64,000 nucleotides of DNA from Haladaptatus caseinilyticus (GCF_026248685.1 NZ_CP111042.1:310001-374000), one strand, 5' to 3'. Numbered from the stretch's first letter, positions 42,324 through 50,904 are shown. The notes: generated from the letters alone by a model not told the origin. Made by a program: numbers and translations.

Positions 42324-42557
42324 ATGAGTACAAAGAACATTAGTCTCACAGAAGAGGCCTACGAAAAACTCAAATCTCGAAAACGGGAGGGAGAAAGCTT
42401 CACTGACGTGATTCTCCGCGAGTTCGGTAACGAAAAGGACGTATGGAAAGGCTTTGGCAAGCTCGAAGGGACGGGACTCCGAGAAGCCTACGAAGAACAG
42501 CGCGAAGAATTTGACAAGGATTTCAAAGAGAGACAGGATGAACTGTTTGGACAGTAG
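42324..42557 (+). CDS. VapB-type antitoxin
   Basis: A 77-residue antitoxin (MSTKNISLTEEAYEKLKSRKREGESFTDVILREFG, then a helical acidic tail EAYEEQREEFDKDFKERQDELFGQ). The N-terminal strand-helix-helix is a DUF217/VapB-like DNA-binding fold common in archaea. The start lies in a (TGTATG) triplication, GTGTATGTGTATGTGTATGAG, giving several in-frame ATGs (42312, 42318, 42324); MSTKN is the natural start. It overlaps the toxin gene by 20 bases. Confidence 0.85.
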   Translation: MSTKNISLTEEAYEKLKSRKREGESFTDVILREFGNEKDVWKGFGKLEGTGLREAYEEQREEFDKDFKERQDELFGQ

Positions 42558-42921
42558 CTTTCTCATCGACTATCTTGAGGGAGATGACGGTGCACAAGCG
42601 TGGTTGGACGACCATGAAGACACGATGCTGGCAACCACAACAGTCGCATTGTATGAGACGTATCGGGGTGTCTTGTGGTCGCACTCTTCAATGACGATGG
42701 ATGACGTGTTCGACACGTTTGATTGGGCGACTGTGTTGGATTTCGATGAAACTGCGGCCCGTGAATCAGCACAAATTCAGCGAGAGTTGCGCGAGAGCGG
42801 GACGCCTGTTGGTACACCCGATGTAATGATTGGTGCCATTGTTCGGTCTATCGGTGGCACTGTTGTCACCCGTGATTCGGATTTTGACTACATCCGAGGT
42901 GTCGATGTTGAGAACTACTGA
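42538..42921 (+). CDS. VapC PIN-domain toxin
   Basis: A 127-residue VapC ribonuclease: first acid in MNCLDSSFLIDYLEGDDG, Glu in VALYETYRG near residue 42, third acid in GTPDVMIGAIV near 96, last acids in TRDSDFDYIRGV near 112-115. All four catalytic positions are present, so it should be active. The ATG at 42538 overlaps vapB. The pair sits between two imperfect direct repeats. Confidence 0.9.
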   Translation: MNCLDSSFLIDYLEGDDGAQAWLDDHEDTMLATTTVALYETYRGVLWSHSSMTMDDVFDTFDWATVLDFDETAARESAQIQRELRESGTPVGTPDVMIGAIVRSIGGTVVTRDSDFDYIRGVDVENY

Positions 42922-42945
42922 ATCCACTGCTCATTTCGGATTTTT

Positions 42946-42997
42946 ACGACAGTGAACTCAGGCTGACTTAGTTGAGATCCGTTCGTATCACTATCCC
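42946..42997 (+). repeat. Right imperfect direct repeat flanking the VapBC cassette
   Basis: ACGACAGTGAACTCAGGCTGACTTAGTTGAGATCCGTTCGTATCACTATCCC, the same orientation as 42202-42252 and starting 25 bases after the vapC stop. Confidence 0.6.
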
Positions 42998-43144
42998 ATG
43001 TTGCACTAAGCAGGTGTGGACACACCTGATCACGAGTGTCGTGCAACAGGTGAGAAATGCTATTGCTAACAGTGAACCACCTGTAGATCGCTCGGATCGA
43101 ATATTATAAGACTAGATCTGCCGGTGAGTCAGTATACGCGGGTT

Positions 43145-43488
43145 TTACTGTAGTCCTGACCGAAAGACCGTAAGAACGACTATCGACCAAAGGATGAGCC
43201 CGACCCCATAGAAAATGAGAACCGCACGAGTGTTGAAGTCCCCCATCGACGGCTGTAACTGCATACCTTCAGTCACCCCACTGAGCCCCGCTCCTTCTGC
43301 TTCCCCAACCGCAGATGCACTTACTGGACCACTCGCTGCACCACCAGGGACTACCAACAGAATCCCAGCCCCCATAGCAATCAGCATATAGAGGCCAGAA
43401 TGGGCTATAAGATAGAGACAGCCAGCGTGAGCGCTCCTGCAATACCTGTATAGAAAATCGTTGCCCGAGCGAGACCATGAGTATCCAT
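43145..43488 (-). pseudogene. Small membrane protein gene with a 2-base frameshift
   Basis: ATG 43488 opens MDTHGLARATIFYTGIAGALTLAVSIL and hits TAG at 43407. Removing two bases (the TA in TTA-TA-GCC) continues as AHSGLYMLIAMGAGILLVVPGG, then a polar loop and LIFYGVGLILWSIVVLTVF to the stop at 43145. The joined product is a plausible three-helix protein of about 113 residues (helices GIAGALTLAVSIL, LYMLIAMGAGILLVVPG and VLIFYGVGLILWSIVVLT). Either a real frameshift or an error in a TATA dinucleotide run. Confidence 0.6.
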
Positions 43489-43590
43489 TATCCTGAATTT
43501 TCTTCCGAGAATAACTTAGACGGTGCCACTTTCAGAAACGAGAGCCCGTCTATTGGGTTTCGGATCAAATCCTGGGAATAGTTGGGCAAT

Positions 43591-45014
43591 TCATCGTCTG
43601 GAGAGTCGCACCTCAACCGACTCCGATGGCAAAGCATTCGCGCTCGCGGTCAGCTCAAGCGGCCTGTCGGTCAGCGATTTGACCGCGAACTTGCGGGCGA
43701 GTGTTGCCACAACTAGCTGAGCCTCCATCCGAGCGAATCGCATCCCGATACAGTGACGCGGCCGCCTCCAAAGGGATAGTAAGCATACTCAGGTCGATCT
43801 ACCGATCTATCGCTCTCATCCGCCCAGCGTTCAGGACGAAACTCAAATGGATCGTTGTACCATCGCTTGTCGTGGTGGACAATCCACTGTGGCATCGAAA
43901 CAACTGATCCTTTTGGAATCGTGTAGTCACCGATCTCAACATCTTCAATTGGCTCCCGAAATATCGTCCAGACTGGGGGATAAAGACGCATCGCTTCCTC
44001 GACGACCCATTTGGTATATTCGAGTTTCGGGAGATCCGCAGCGGTCGGTAGATCGTTGCCGAGTACGTCGTCAAGTTCGTCGTGGAGCTGTGTCTGCACG
44101 GTAGGATGGTGGCCAAGCAGAAACCAGGTATAGGTGAGCGCGAGTGCTGTCGTCTCATGACCTGCAAACAAAAACGTCGCCATATTGTCCCGCAAGGTCG
44201 TATCGTCCATCCCACCTGCATCGCTAGCGGCGACGAGGGTTGAGAGGAGATCCTCACCCATCTCATCGCTCGCCCGACGCTGTGTGACGAGTTCTTCGAT
44301 GAATCTCTGGAGATCATCTAGCGAACGTTTATACCGTCGGTTCACTGGCGTTGGAAGCCATTCAGGAAGATAGGCACCGAGCCGGGTGGTATCGAAGCGC
44401 TTCCGTACCATCATAGCCGCTGTCTGAACTGGCGATCCACGCTCACGAATGTCAACACCGAACAGCGCTCGGGCGAGAATCGTGAGGGTAAGTTTGGTCA
44501 TCGCATCGTGAATCTCTATTGGCTCGTTCTCGTCCCAGTCTTCCATCGTGGCAACAGCATGCGACACCATGGTTGGAGCATAACTCTCGATACGCTTGCG
44601 GTAGAAGGTCGGCTGTGCGGTAGTTCGCTGCTCGCGCCAGTCATCACCCTCCGCGAGCAACATCCCCTTGCCGAAGGCCGATCCAACTTGCTGCTGTTGG
44701 AAGTCTCCTTTGACGAAACGCGGCGCATCGGTCACGAGTACCTGTTCGATGTATTCGGGATGGGTAAGCAAGTATGCCTCATTACTCGTGATCCGAAATT
44801 GAGTGATATCACCGTTGTACTCGGTAGTCAGATACTCGTAGAACCCAAATGGATCGCGCATAAGATCGAACAGACTTCCAACTACGGGAAACCCCTCTGG
44901 TCCAGGTGGCTCACAGTCGGTGTTCGTGGAACGGGGTGCTACGTCCGATGCAGCCGTCAGGTTGGTCTCTGCCTCGTCGGTCGTCGAGTCGTTTTCGGTC
45001 GCCATAGTTGACAT
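43591..45014 (-). pseudogene. Cytochrome P450 with a 1-base frameshift in the heme signature
   Basis: From ATG 45014 the protein is a clear P450: FLFAGHETTALALTYTWFLLG (I helix with the acid-alcohol-type Glu-Thr pair), EEAMRLYPP (ExxR, K helix), FRPERW (PERF region). The heme loop reads YYPFGGGRVTVSG and stops at 43713. Adding one C to GGCGGCC restores FGGGPRHCIGMRFARMEAQLV with the heme Cys, and the restored frame continues to TGA 43591 (LARKFAVKSL, LPSESVEVRLSR). The restored protein has a normal P450 C-terminus. As written the gene cannot bind heme. The lost base lies in a C run, so sequencing error is a real possibility. Confidence 0.8.
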
Positions 45015-45255
45015 CGAGTTTAGCGGGCTTTCCTCGTTTGGTCGCACCCACTAGTGTCTTTATAACTACACTCACAATCATCAGATGTTCTGTCTTGTGC
45101 TCCAATATGCGCCAGTAACACAGCTCACGGGGAAAATGCATCTCACTTATATTTTATTCACTCAACAGGGATGGTAAGCTACTAACTCACAACGATTAAG
45201 CATGCAACTACTAGCGAAGGTAAACTCATTTTATTCTATTAATAGATCAAGTGAA

Positions 45256-45912
45256 TCATCCAAATACTCTTTCAACGAGCCGTGCTTCCGCTTTCCTAAG
45301 ATGATTGGAGGCAGTACTCGGTGCACAGCCGAGTTCCGCAGCCACGTCCGCGACACTCCCCGACCGAGGGACTTCGTAGTATCCAACCTGACGCGCCACA
45401 GCGAGTGCCTCGCGCTGACGTGCGGTGAGGTCGATGTCGAACGTCCCAGGACGGGCATCGTACTCGCCGACTTTTCGGACCTCTGCCGTAATTCCCTCAG
45501 GAAGCTCATTGAGGACACGTTCAAGAGCATCGGATTCACCGACCACATCGAACGCCATGATACCATGTGGTCGGTAGGCAAGCGGTGGAATGATCATTAG
45601 CGTCGGCTGTTGGAACGCCATGTAGAATTTCCGAGATTGCTCGGTTTCTCGGCCGCGAACGAAAGCGTAGAATGCCCCGTCTCGTACGGGCGTAAGGTCG
45701 TACCCTTCAACGGTTTTGACCGCAGAAAGCGCTCTTTCGTAGGGTTCGCGCTCGCCGATCACATAAAACAGCGTATATGCGAGTCCGTCCTCAACGCCAA
45801 CGTTCCACGTTACGAGCCATTCGCGCTCGATAGCATCACTTTCGGTCATGAAGCGATGCATCGGACGCTGGCACTCCGGTGCGTACCGAATTACGAGTCG
45901 GAAATACTTCAC
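45256..45912 (-). CDS. HTH_10 (bacterio-opsin-activator-like) regulator
   Basis: A 218-residue transcription regulator. The N-terminal sensor part runs from MKYFRLVIRYAPECQRPMH through TPVRDGAFYAFVRGRETEQSR and the MIIPPLAYRPHGIMAFDVVGE segment. The C-terminal HTH_10 domain is LTARQREALAVARQVGYYEVPR and VADVAAELGCAPSTASNHLRKAEARLVE (residues ~160-216). It is complete. It lies upstream of the P450 gene on the same strand, about 240 bases from its start, so regulation of the P450 is plausible. Confidence 0.85.
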   Translation of the reverse strand: MKYFRLVIRYAPECQRPMHRFMTESDAIEREWLVTWNVGVEDGLAYTLFYVIGEREPYERALSAVKTVEGYDLTPVRDGAFYAFVRGRETEQSRKFYMAFQQPTLMIIPPLAYRPHGIMAFDVVGESDALERVLNELPEGITAEVRKVGEYDARPGTFDIDLTARQREALAVARQVGYYEVPRSGSVADVAAELGCAPSTASNHLRKAEARLVERVFG

Positions 45913-45944
45913 GTTGAATCACGCAGAGGACTTCGTATTAAAGA

Positions 45945-45992
45945 TTGATTCGGTAGTTCCGGGAAGATTCCACTTCCGCCGATTATGGAACA
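45945..45992 (-). repeat. Divergent copy of the dispersed repeat
   Basis: AGATTGATTCGGTAGTTCCGGGAAGATTCCACTTCCGCCGATTATGGA matches the core of the repeats at 48048 and 49135 (AGATTGATTCGG...CCGGG...ATCCACTTCCGCTTATGGA) with several changes. Confidence 0.5.
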
Positions 45993-46028
45993 GAAACTCA
46001 ATACTGTGTTCATTACAGAGCGTCTATT

Positions 46029-46364
46029 TTACGTCGACCGTTCGTTGGTTTCGGAGTTGCCGTGCCTCCTGTAGAGCGCTTGGAAACCGAAGTAGAATGC
46101 AGTTACTACGACGGCTTCGAGGTAAAGAAAAAAGAATCCGACCATATCGTGGGGGAACGGGAAACTGCTCCCGAACAACGTGACATAGACAGTCATAGTA
46201 GCTGATGCGAGAGACAGCGCGAAATCTGTGGGAACAAAGTCCGAAAGGAGTAGCGACCCTCCAAGGAGAATTGCGAAGATAGAACCGACTCCCTTCCCCA
46301 CGAACAATCGCCGTAGTGTGCTGAAACTGAGAGCCATCAAAAATAGATACAGGTAAGAGACCAT
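46029..46364 (-). CDS. Small membrane protein
   Basis: A 111-residue protein with about four hydrophobic segments (VSYLYLFLMALSFSTL, VGSIFAILLGGSLLLSDF, ALSLASATMTVYVTLFGS, GFFFLYLEAVVVTAFYFGFQALY) and a short polar tail. The ATG at 46364 is chosen because the upstream extension is not membrane-like. Family unknown. Confidence 0.55.
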   Translation of the reverse strand: MVSYLYLFLMALSFSTLRRLFVGKGVGSIFAILLGGSLLLSDFVPTDFALSLASATMTVYVTLFGSSFPFPHDMVGFFFLYLEAVVVTAFYFGFQALYRRHGNSETNERST

Positions 46365-46457
46365 AGACTTTTCCCACGTGAAAGATTCGCGCCTTCTATG
46401 CAGCAGGACTTGACGAACCGTATCCTCAGTTGAGAATCTAGTCGATGATCGGATCAC

Positions 46458-46614
46458 CCTACGAACTGCGCATAGATCGAGACGAGGATTCCGTGGGGAG
46501 TTCACTGCCGCTTATACTGCCCACAGGAAGTAAACCACCCAAAAACGAACGAATTCAAGAAATCGACCTCGCTGCCGTCGTACGTTCTGCTTCGGTTATA
46601 GAATCAATCACGCA
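46458..46614 (-). repeat. Dispersed repeat, inverted partner of 31.2 kb
   Basis: It begins TACGAACTGCGCATAGATCGAGACGAGG and includes CACTGCCGCTTATACTGCCCACAGGAAGT, then GAATTCAAGAAATCGACCTCGCTGCCGTCGTACGTTCTGC and TTCGGTTATAGAA. It is the reverse complement of 31186-31310 over most of its length. Its first part (GAACTGCGCATAGAT) is shared with the copy at 48048. It therefore links the two repeat types into one element of about 155 bp. The surrounding 46616-46860 is AT-rich and holds nothing I can support. Confidence 0.6.
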
Positions 46615-46860
46615 TGTTAAAACAGATCGAAGTGTCTGAAAACAATCTATTTCTCATTCAATCTCTCTGTTTAAACATTGAATTTTGATGATCGGTGAGG
46701 ATAGCAGCCACATCCATGACTTCATAGGTAAATCCGCCACACATCAAATAGCCGAATATATTATTAGGATCCTATATTTATCGGATTTATGCCATACCGG
46801 CGTGGAAGATGAGTTCGTAAATAAAAAATTTCAAGGGTGATACGAGAGTAAACTCGTCAA

Positions 46861-47076
46861 ATGGAATTTGTCGGTAGCTTAAAACGGTGGAGTGCTGCAA
46901 TATCTCTGTTCTTACTCTGTATCGTCTGGGCCTCCCTTCAATGGGATACTCTTCGTTCGATTATCACCAAAGGGCCGTCTGTCATCGATACGCTTGACGA
47001 ACTCGCACTCCTCATAATGTTAGTCTTGACACTTGGAGCAATGATCCATGAGATACGACAGACAGCAACTGAGTAA
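46861..47076 (+). CDS. Small two-helix membrane protein
   Basis: A 71-residue protein (MEFVGSLKRWSAAISLFLLCIVWASLQW, then LDELALLIMLVLTLGAMIHEI). Unknown function. The start is the first codon after an AT-rich promoter. Confidence 0.55.
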   Translation: MEFVGSLKRWSAAISLFLLCIVWASLQWDTLRSIITKGPSVIDTLDELALLIMLVLTLGAMIHEIRQTATE

Positions 47077-47128
47077 ATTGTAAGCTGTGAGAAAATCCCT
47101 GAGACGATCCACTGTCGAATCCTGGATA

Positions 47129-47644
47129 TCAGACTACTTTTCTCTCGATTGATCCGTAAGCGTATACCACAGCGGTGAGACTGATGAGCGTTGCACCGAA
47201 GGTAACACCGAGGAGAACTACGGGTTCGACTCCCACCCAGATGGCAGGCGCCAAAGGAAGAACAAGAATTCCACAGAGGATTGCCACACCGCCGAGCCGG
47301 TGAGCTGTCGGGCGATCAACGTTAGGAGTAGTAAGTAGGTCTCGGCGGTCTCGGTATCGGATGAGCCAGCCCAAGATAATACACAGAACTGAACTAACGA
47401 TGACGGCACCAGTTCCAATGAGCCGCTCTGGGACATCAAAATACAATACGCCAGCGAGGATACACATGCCCAATCCGCACACACCAACAACAATAGCATT
47501 TGAGCGCACAGCGCTTTCATCCGTCGGATCAACCCCATACCAATGTCGAAAGTAACTTTCGGATCGTAGGGAGAATACTACCCAGCAAAGAAAGACAGAG
47601 CCGAAGAGAAAGAAAAGGGCCGGTACGAGGAAGTCAGGACTCAT
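47129..47644 (-). CDS. Five-helix membrane protein of unknown function
   Basis: A 171-residue membrane protein. The N-terminal helix VPALFFLFGSVFLCWVVFSL is followed by a polar segment with RHWYGVDPTDESAVRS. Four more helices follow: IVVGVCGLGMCILAGVLYF, LIGTGAVIVSSVLCIILGWLI, GGVAILCGILVLPLAPAIWV and VVLLGVTFGATLISLTAVVYA. No recognised family. Confidence 0.6.
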   Translation of the reverse strand: MSPDFLVPALFFLFGSVFLCWVVFSLRSESYFRHWYGVDPTDESAVRSNAIVVGVCGLGMCILAGVLYFDVPERLIGTGAVIVSSVLCIILGWLIRYRDRRDLLTTPNVDRPTAHRLGGVAILCGILVLPLAPAIWVGVEPVVLLGVTFGATLISLTAVVYAYGSIERKVV

Positions 47645-48047
47645 AGTTAATGTTTTCTGGGCCGAATATTAATCATAGGGGATTATTTGACACTCGAATT
47701 TGTGTAAAGGTGACCAAATCGAATTACGAACCGCACACAGGTTGCAAAAAGGTACCTCGTTCGACGCGCCGATGGGTAAGTGCACTCCTGGGTTCCGGAC
47801 CAGGCGACCGAAGACCGTTAGAATTTGAACGAGGAGGAATGAAGAATGTGATTTCGTTCTCTGTCTAGTGCTGAGCGTCTGTTCCTTCGGACGAAGTCAG
47901 CAGTGCGAAGCTGAATTGTTTGGCCGTCCAAGCAATGTCAAGCACCCGCTTGATAAACGTCGTTATCCCCGCGAGCAGGCGACGAGGGCGTCATGTTCGG
48001 CGGTCCACTCCTTAATTTGGTCATGAAGTACACCTGAAATGGAAAGA
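47645..48047. other. Intergenic region with possible gene remnant
   Basis: On the minus strand between ~48030 and 47868 two adjacent frames read QIKEWTAEHDALVA and RLLAGITTFIKRVLDIAWTAKQFSFALLTSSEG, ending TAG near 47868. Joined by a 1-2 base correction they would form one plausible C-terminus, so this may be a frameshifted remnant of an unknown gene. The rest of the interval shows nothing. Confidence 0.35.
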
Positions 48048-48114
48048 AGCACGAACTGCGCATAGATTGATTCGGGAGTCCCGGGTGAATCCACTTCTGC
48101 TTATGGATTCATGC
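48048..48114 (-). repeat. Dispersed repeat copy
   Basis: CACGAACTGCGCATAGATTGATTCGGGAGTCCCGGGTGAATCCACTTCTGCTTATGGATTCATG, one of the best-preserved copies of the family. It is inverted relative to those flanking the xylanase gene. Confidence 0.65.
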
Positions 48115-48169
48115 GGTAGAAGCTCGGCTTCATGCTGGATAGAGACCGACTCTTTCATATTCAGGTGAT

Positions 48170-48510
48170 TTAGGGAGTGAGCAAATATTCGGTTATTTCG
48201 GAGGCGATCTGTTCAACCATCGTCGACGTGAGTGTTCCCTGATACCGATCATGGTTGAGATCGTCGTGATCAGGTGAGGCAATGCCCCAGGGAACGACCG
48301 CACTCTCTCGAGGCATCCCACATGTTCCCAGTTGTCGTCAGTAAGGGTGATCGTGTGGTCATGCCAAGACTTAGTTGTGAGTGTCACCGCGATGTACTGC
48401 TCCCCATAGAACGGATGAGTCTCGTCGGAGACAACCAACCATGGGCGAGGAGCCTCACGGTCATTGAATGGATCGTCACCGAAGACGACGTCGCCTGGAT
48501 CATATTTCAT
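48170..48510 (-). pseudogene. MazF/PemK-type toxin gene with a 1-base frameshift
   Basis: ATG 48510 opens MKYDPGDVVFGDDPFNDREAPRPWLVVSDE, FYGEQYIAVTLTTKSWHDHTI and DNWEHVG, the normal first two thirds of haloarchaeal PemK/MazF-type proteins. The written frame then degenerates and ends at 48193. Adding one base near 48316 (GTGGG-ATGCC) restores MPRESAVVPWGIASPD, DRYQGTLTSTMVEQIASEITEYLLTP and a stop at 48172-48170, a natural C-terminus. The antitoxin upstream is intact. As written the toxin is probably inactive, unless the missing G in a G run is a sequencing error. Confidence 0.7.
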
Positions 48511-48881
48511 TTGTCATCCCCACGTTTCTCAGTGGGATAGTCGTCCGCTGCGTGGGTTTCCCATTCTTTGGGGTCTTCCTCTCCGAGTTGGTCGTTGAGC
48601 GTCTTGGTCGACTGGCGGAACGTTGTGAATGTATTGAGGCGTTCCTGATCATCGGTGATCGCCCAGTACGTGCCTTTGTGTCGGACGAGGTTGCGATCCT
48701 TGAGGCGACTGAGAACAGTGCCAATGGTGTTTTTCTTCACGGTAGTTTGCTCGGCGATTTCAGCAGGCTTGAACGCTCGGTCGTCGTTCTCGGCCAGAAA
48801 TCGGAGGGCACGTTCGCCGTTGGTCATTTTCTCGAGTTCCTCGCTGCTCTTTTCTTCGAAGTCTTCAATATCGATTGACAT
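48507..48881 (-). CDS. Winged-helix antitoxin of the MazF/PemK-type module
   Basis: A 124-residue protein starting MSIDIEDFEEKSSEELEKMTNGERALRFLAEND. The winged helix is AFKPAEIAEQTTVKKNTIGTVLSRLKDRNLVRHKGTYWAITDD. The C-terminus, rich in acidic and polar residues (LGEEDPKEWETHAADDYPTEKRGDDK), would bind the toxin. The stop overlaps the toxin ATG (ATGA), giving translational coupling. The start at 48881 follows from family structure. Confidence 0.8.
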   Translation of the reverse strand: MSIDIEDFEEKSSEELEKMTNGERALRFLAENDDRAFKPAEIAEQTTVKKNTIGTVLSRLKDRNLVRHKGTYWAITDDQERLNTFTTFRQSTKTLNDQLGEEDPKEWETHAADDYPTEKRGDDK

Positions 48882-49363
48882 AGATGGGAGTAGTGGCTGT
48901 ACTGGTATAGATGTTACTCTGTTAGGGGTGTCATTGCTGTCTGTAGCACTAGTGAGTGATGAGCAGTTCGACGAGAGTATCAGGATAGTCATCGTCTGTG
49001 CAGTCGTCATTATCTAGATTTGGGAGGCTCAGTTGTTGACGTCGAATGCTGAGGGATGAACACTGAGATAGCTATCGTTGTCAGAATTCTAGCTAGTACT
49101 GTGTTGGCAGAGGAAGTGTGAAATCGGTCTGCAATACGACTTGCGCATAGATTGGTTCGGGGTCCCGGGGGTTATCCACTTCCGCTTAGAGCTGTAAGAA
49201 GAAGTACCGAACACACCACTACTTCCAGTGTAATCTCTCGTTGCAGACCTCATAGCGGTGGATATCTACTATTAAGACATTTATAAATCACATGCCGCTA
49301 TATTAAATTGTTTCGACAAAAGATGAAAGACGAGGTATTGATGAATCCATGTTTCATTCTGTG
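48882..49363. other. Intergenic region with one repeat copy
   Basis: About 480 bases between the antitoxin gene and the SDR remnant. It contains the repeat at 49135-49195; otherwise nothing gene-like. Confidence 0.5.
49135..49195 (-). repeat. Dispersed repeat copy
   Basis: ACTTGCGCATAGATTGGTTCGGGGTCCCGGGGGTTATCCACTTCCGCTTAGAGCTG. It matches the 48048 copy closely and lies just before the catabolic island. Confidence 0.65.
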
Positions 49364-49368
49364 GTGGA

Positions 49369-49476
49369 GGACGACCGCTTGACATCGTGGGAACGGTACC
49401 CTCCTTGCCATTGACGGGGGGAGATTACATCACTGGTGAGATTGTCTATATCGCTGGCGGATGGTTGCTGTTCTAA
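49369..49476 (+). pseudogene. C-terminal remnant of a short-chain dehydrogenase gene
   Basis: The frame reads GRPLDIVGTVPSLPLTGGDYITGEIVYIAGGWLLF and stop. The pattern (RPxDIVGTVxFLAS..xDYITGxxxYxxGGW) is the standard end of SDR oxidoreductases. Nothing upstream continues the gene. The missing part was probably lost at the left edge of the catabolic island, near the repeat at 49135. It belongs with the sugar-oxidation genes that follow. Confidence 0.65.
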
Positions 49477-49570
49477 TCGGGGCGCCGAATCTAGTAAAGA
49501 CTTCTTTATCAAGTATATTGAACCGATAGTAACAATTATACTACTATGGGGCACTGTTGCATACATCGCA

Positions 49571-50725
49571 ATGAAGGCTGTAATTCTTGACGGCGAGTGG
49601 GACCCACGTCCCGAGTACAAATGTTCAGAGACGGAGGCAGATACTCACAAATCAAACGACGGATCGCAGACATGGAAGGACCCAACCGTTCACATCGAAA
49701 ATAAAGAGAAGCCAACACCTGAATCAGATGAAGTGATTGTGAAAGTTCGATATACTGGTGTCTGTGGGAGCGATATCTCGATGACACACACTGACGACGA
49801 CGGATACATGCGGTACTCTGCATACGTAAATCTCCCAAACGTCATCGGTCACGAGTTCTCGGGGGAGGTCGTCGAGACGGGAGAAGGTGTGCAGTCCTTC
49901 TCAAAAGGTGACCTCGTCACGTCCGAGGTAACTTCGTATTGTGGCCGATGTCACATGTGTCGAAACGGATTCAACGGACACTGTGAGAACTTCGAGCAAC
50001 TTGGATTTACCATTCCTGGTGCGTTTGCAGAGTACGTCGCGGTACCAGAGATATTGTTGTGGGACGTATCATCCCTTGAACAAGCATACAAATCAAAAGA
50101 TGACATCTTGAAGGCCGCTGCAACCATCGAACCGACCACTATTACCTATCACGGTCTGTTTGGCCGTGCTGAAGGAATCCGGCCCGGAGACTACTATGCC
50201 TTCCACGGCGTCGGACCGATTGGCCTCACTGGAATGAATGTCGCTCGTGCGGCGGGAGCGGGCGCTGTCATCGCGTTAGAACCCTCCGATGAACGGCGTA
50301 ACCTCGCTCGTGAACTCGGATTCGAATACGTGTTCAACCCAGTCGAGACCGACCCAACACAGGCAGTTGCACAGGTGACAGACGGGATGGGAGTCGACGT
50401 ACACGTAGAGACAGCAGGTGCCGTCGCCCAGACTTACCCCGCAATCAATGAGACACTTGCCGAGACTGCGAACGTCGTCCATATCAGCAATGCGGGGGAG
50501 CCAGCATCAGTCGACCTTAGACAATATCAGGCGAATGCGGCCCAGGTTTACGGTGCGGAAGGTCACACTGGGAACCGGATCTTTACTGGTGTAATCCGGT
50601 TGATGGCTGCGGGAAAGCTTGACAATCTCCCGCTCGTCACGTCGACCTTCGACCTCGAAGAAGCACCCACCGCTATCGAACAGGCATCAAAACGAGTGGA
50701 CGGGAAAGTACTCATCGAGGTATGA
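49571..50725 (+). CDS. Zinc-dependent alcohol/polyol dehydrogenase (MDR family)
   Basis: A 384-residue medium-chain dehydrogenase. Catalytic zinc ligands: Cys in GVCGSDI (near residue 68) and His-Glu in GHEFSGEVVETGEG (near 92). Structural zinc: four Cys in YCGRCHMCRNGFNGHC. NAD(P) Rossmann: GVGPIGLTGMNVARAAGAG near 218-236. About 30 extra residues at 15-45 (SETEADTHKSNDGSQTW...) are unusual for the family. It probably oxidises a sugar or polyol. The open frame extends upstream to GTG 49436, but MKAVILDGEW is the typical MDR start. It heads the catabolic island on the plus strand. Confidence 0.85.
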   Translation: MKAVILDGEWDPRPEYKCSETEADTHKSNDGSQTWKDPTVHIENKEKPTPESDEVIVKVRYTGVCGSDISMTHTDDDGYMRYSAYVNLPNVIGHEFSGEVVETGEGVQSFSKGDLVTSEVTSYCGRCHMCRNGFNGHCENFEQLGFTIPGAFAEYVAVPEILLWDVSSLEQAYKSKDDILKAAATIEPTTITYHGLFGRAEGIRPGDYYAFHGVGPIGLTGMNVARAAGAGAVIALEPSDERRNLARELGFEYVFNPVETDPTQAVAQVTDGMGVDVHVETAGAVAQTYPAINETLAETANVVHISNAGEPASVDLRQYQANAAQVYGAEGHTGNRIFTGVIRLMAAGKLDNLPLVTSTFDLEEAPTAIEQASKRVDGKVLIEV

Positions 50726-50728
50726 ATG

Positions 50729-50904
50729 ATGTCAGATAGTAATACTCGTATTACTGTTGACGGTGACACCGCCAGAACTACATTCGACCTCTCTGTCGAA
50801 AATCGGTATTCCAAGGGACAGACGTGGACTTACGCCCCGTCGACATCGACAGGGAATTCGAGTTCGAAGAACAACTAGGTGACGTGCACGACGTCATCGA
50901 CTGA
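50729..50904 (+). pseudogene. Small frameshifted ORF after the dehydrogenase
   Basis: ATG 50729, just after the ADH stop, opens MSDSNTRITVDGDTARTTFDLSVENRYSKG. The written frame ends soon after. A one-base shift near 50820 gives VDLRPVDIDREFEFEEQLGDVHDVID to TGA 50904. Total length is one base short of 59 codons. I do not recognise the product; both halves have acidic haloarchaeal composition, so it was probably a real small gene. Confidence 0.4.

Noticed and set aside
46080-46115. A further copy of the CCGAAGTAGAA repeat.
   Set aside because: The match is short with an insertion and lies inside the coding region of the small membrane gene, so it is probably chance.
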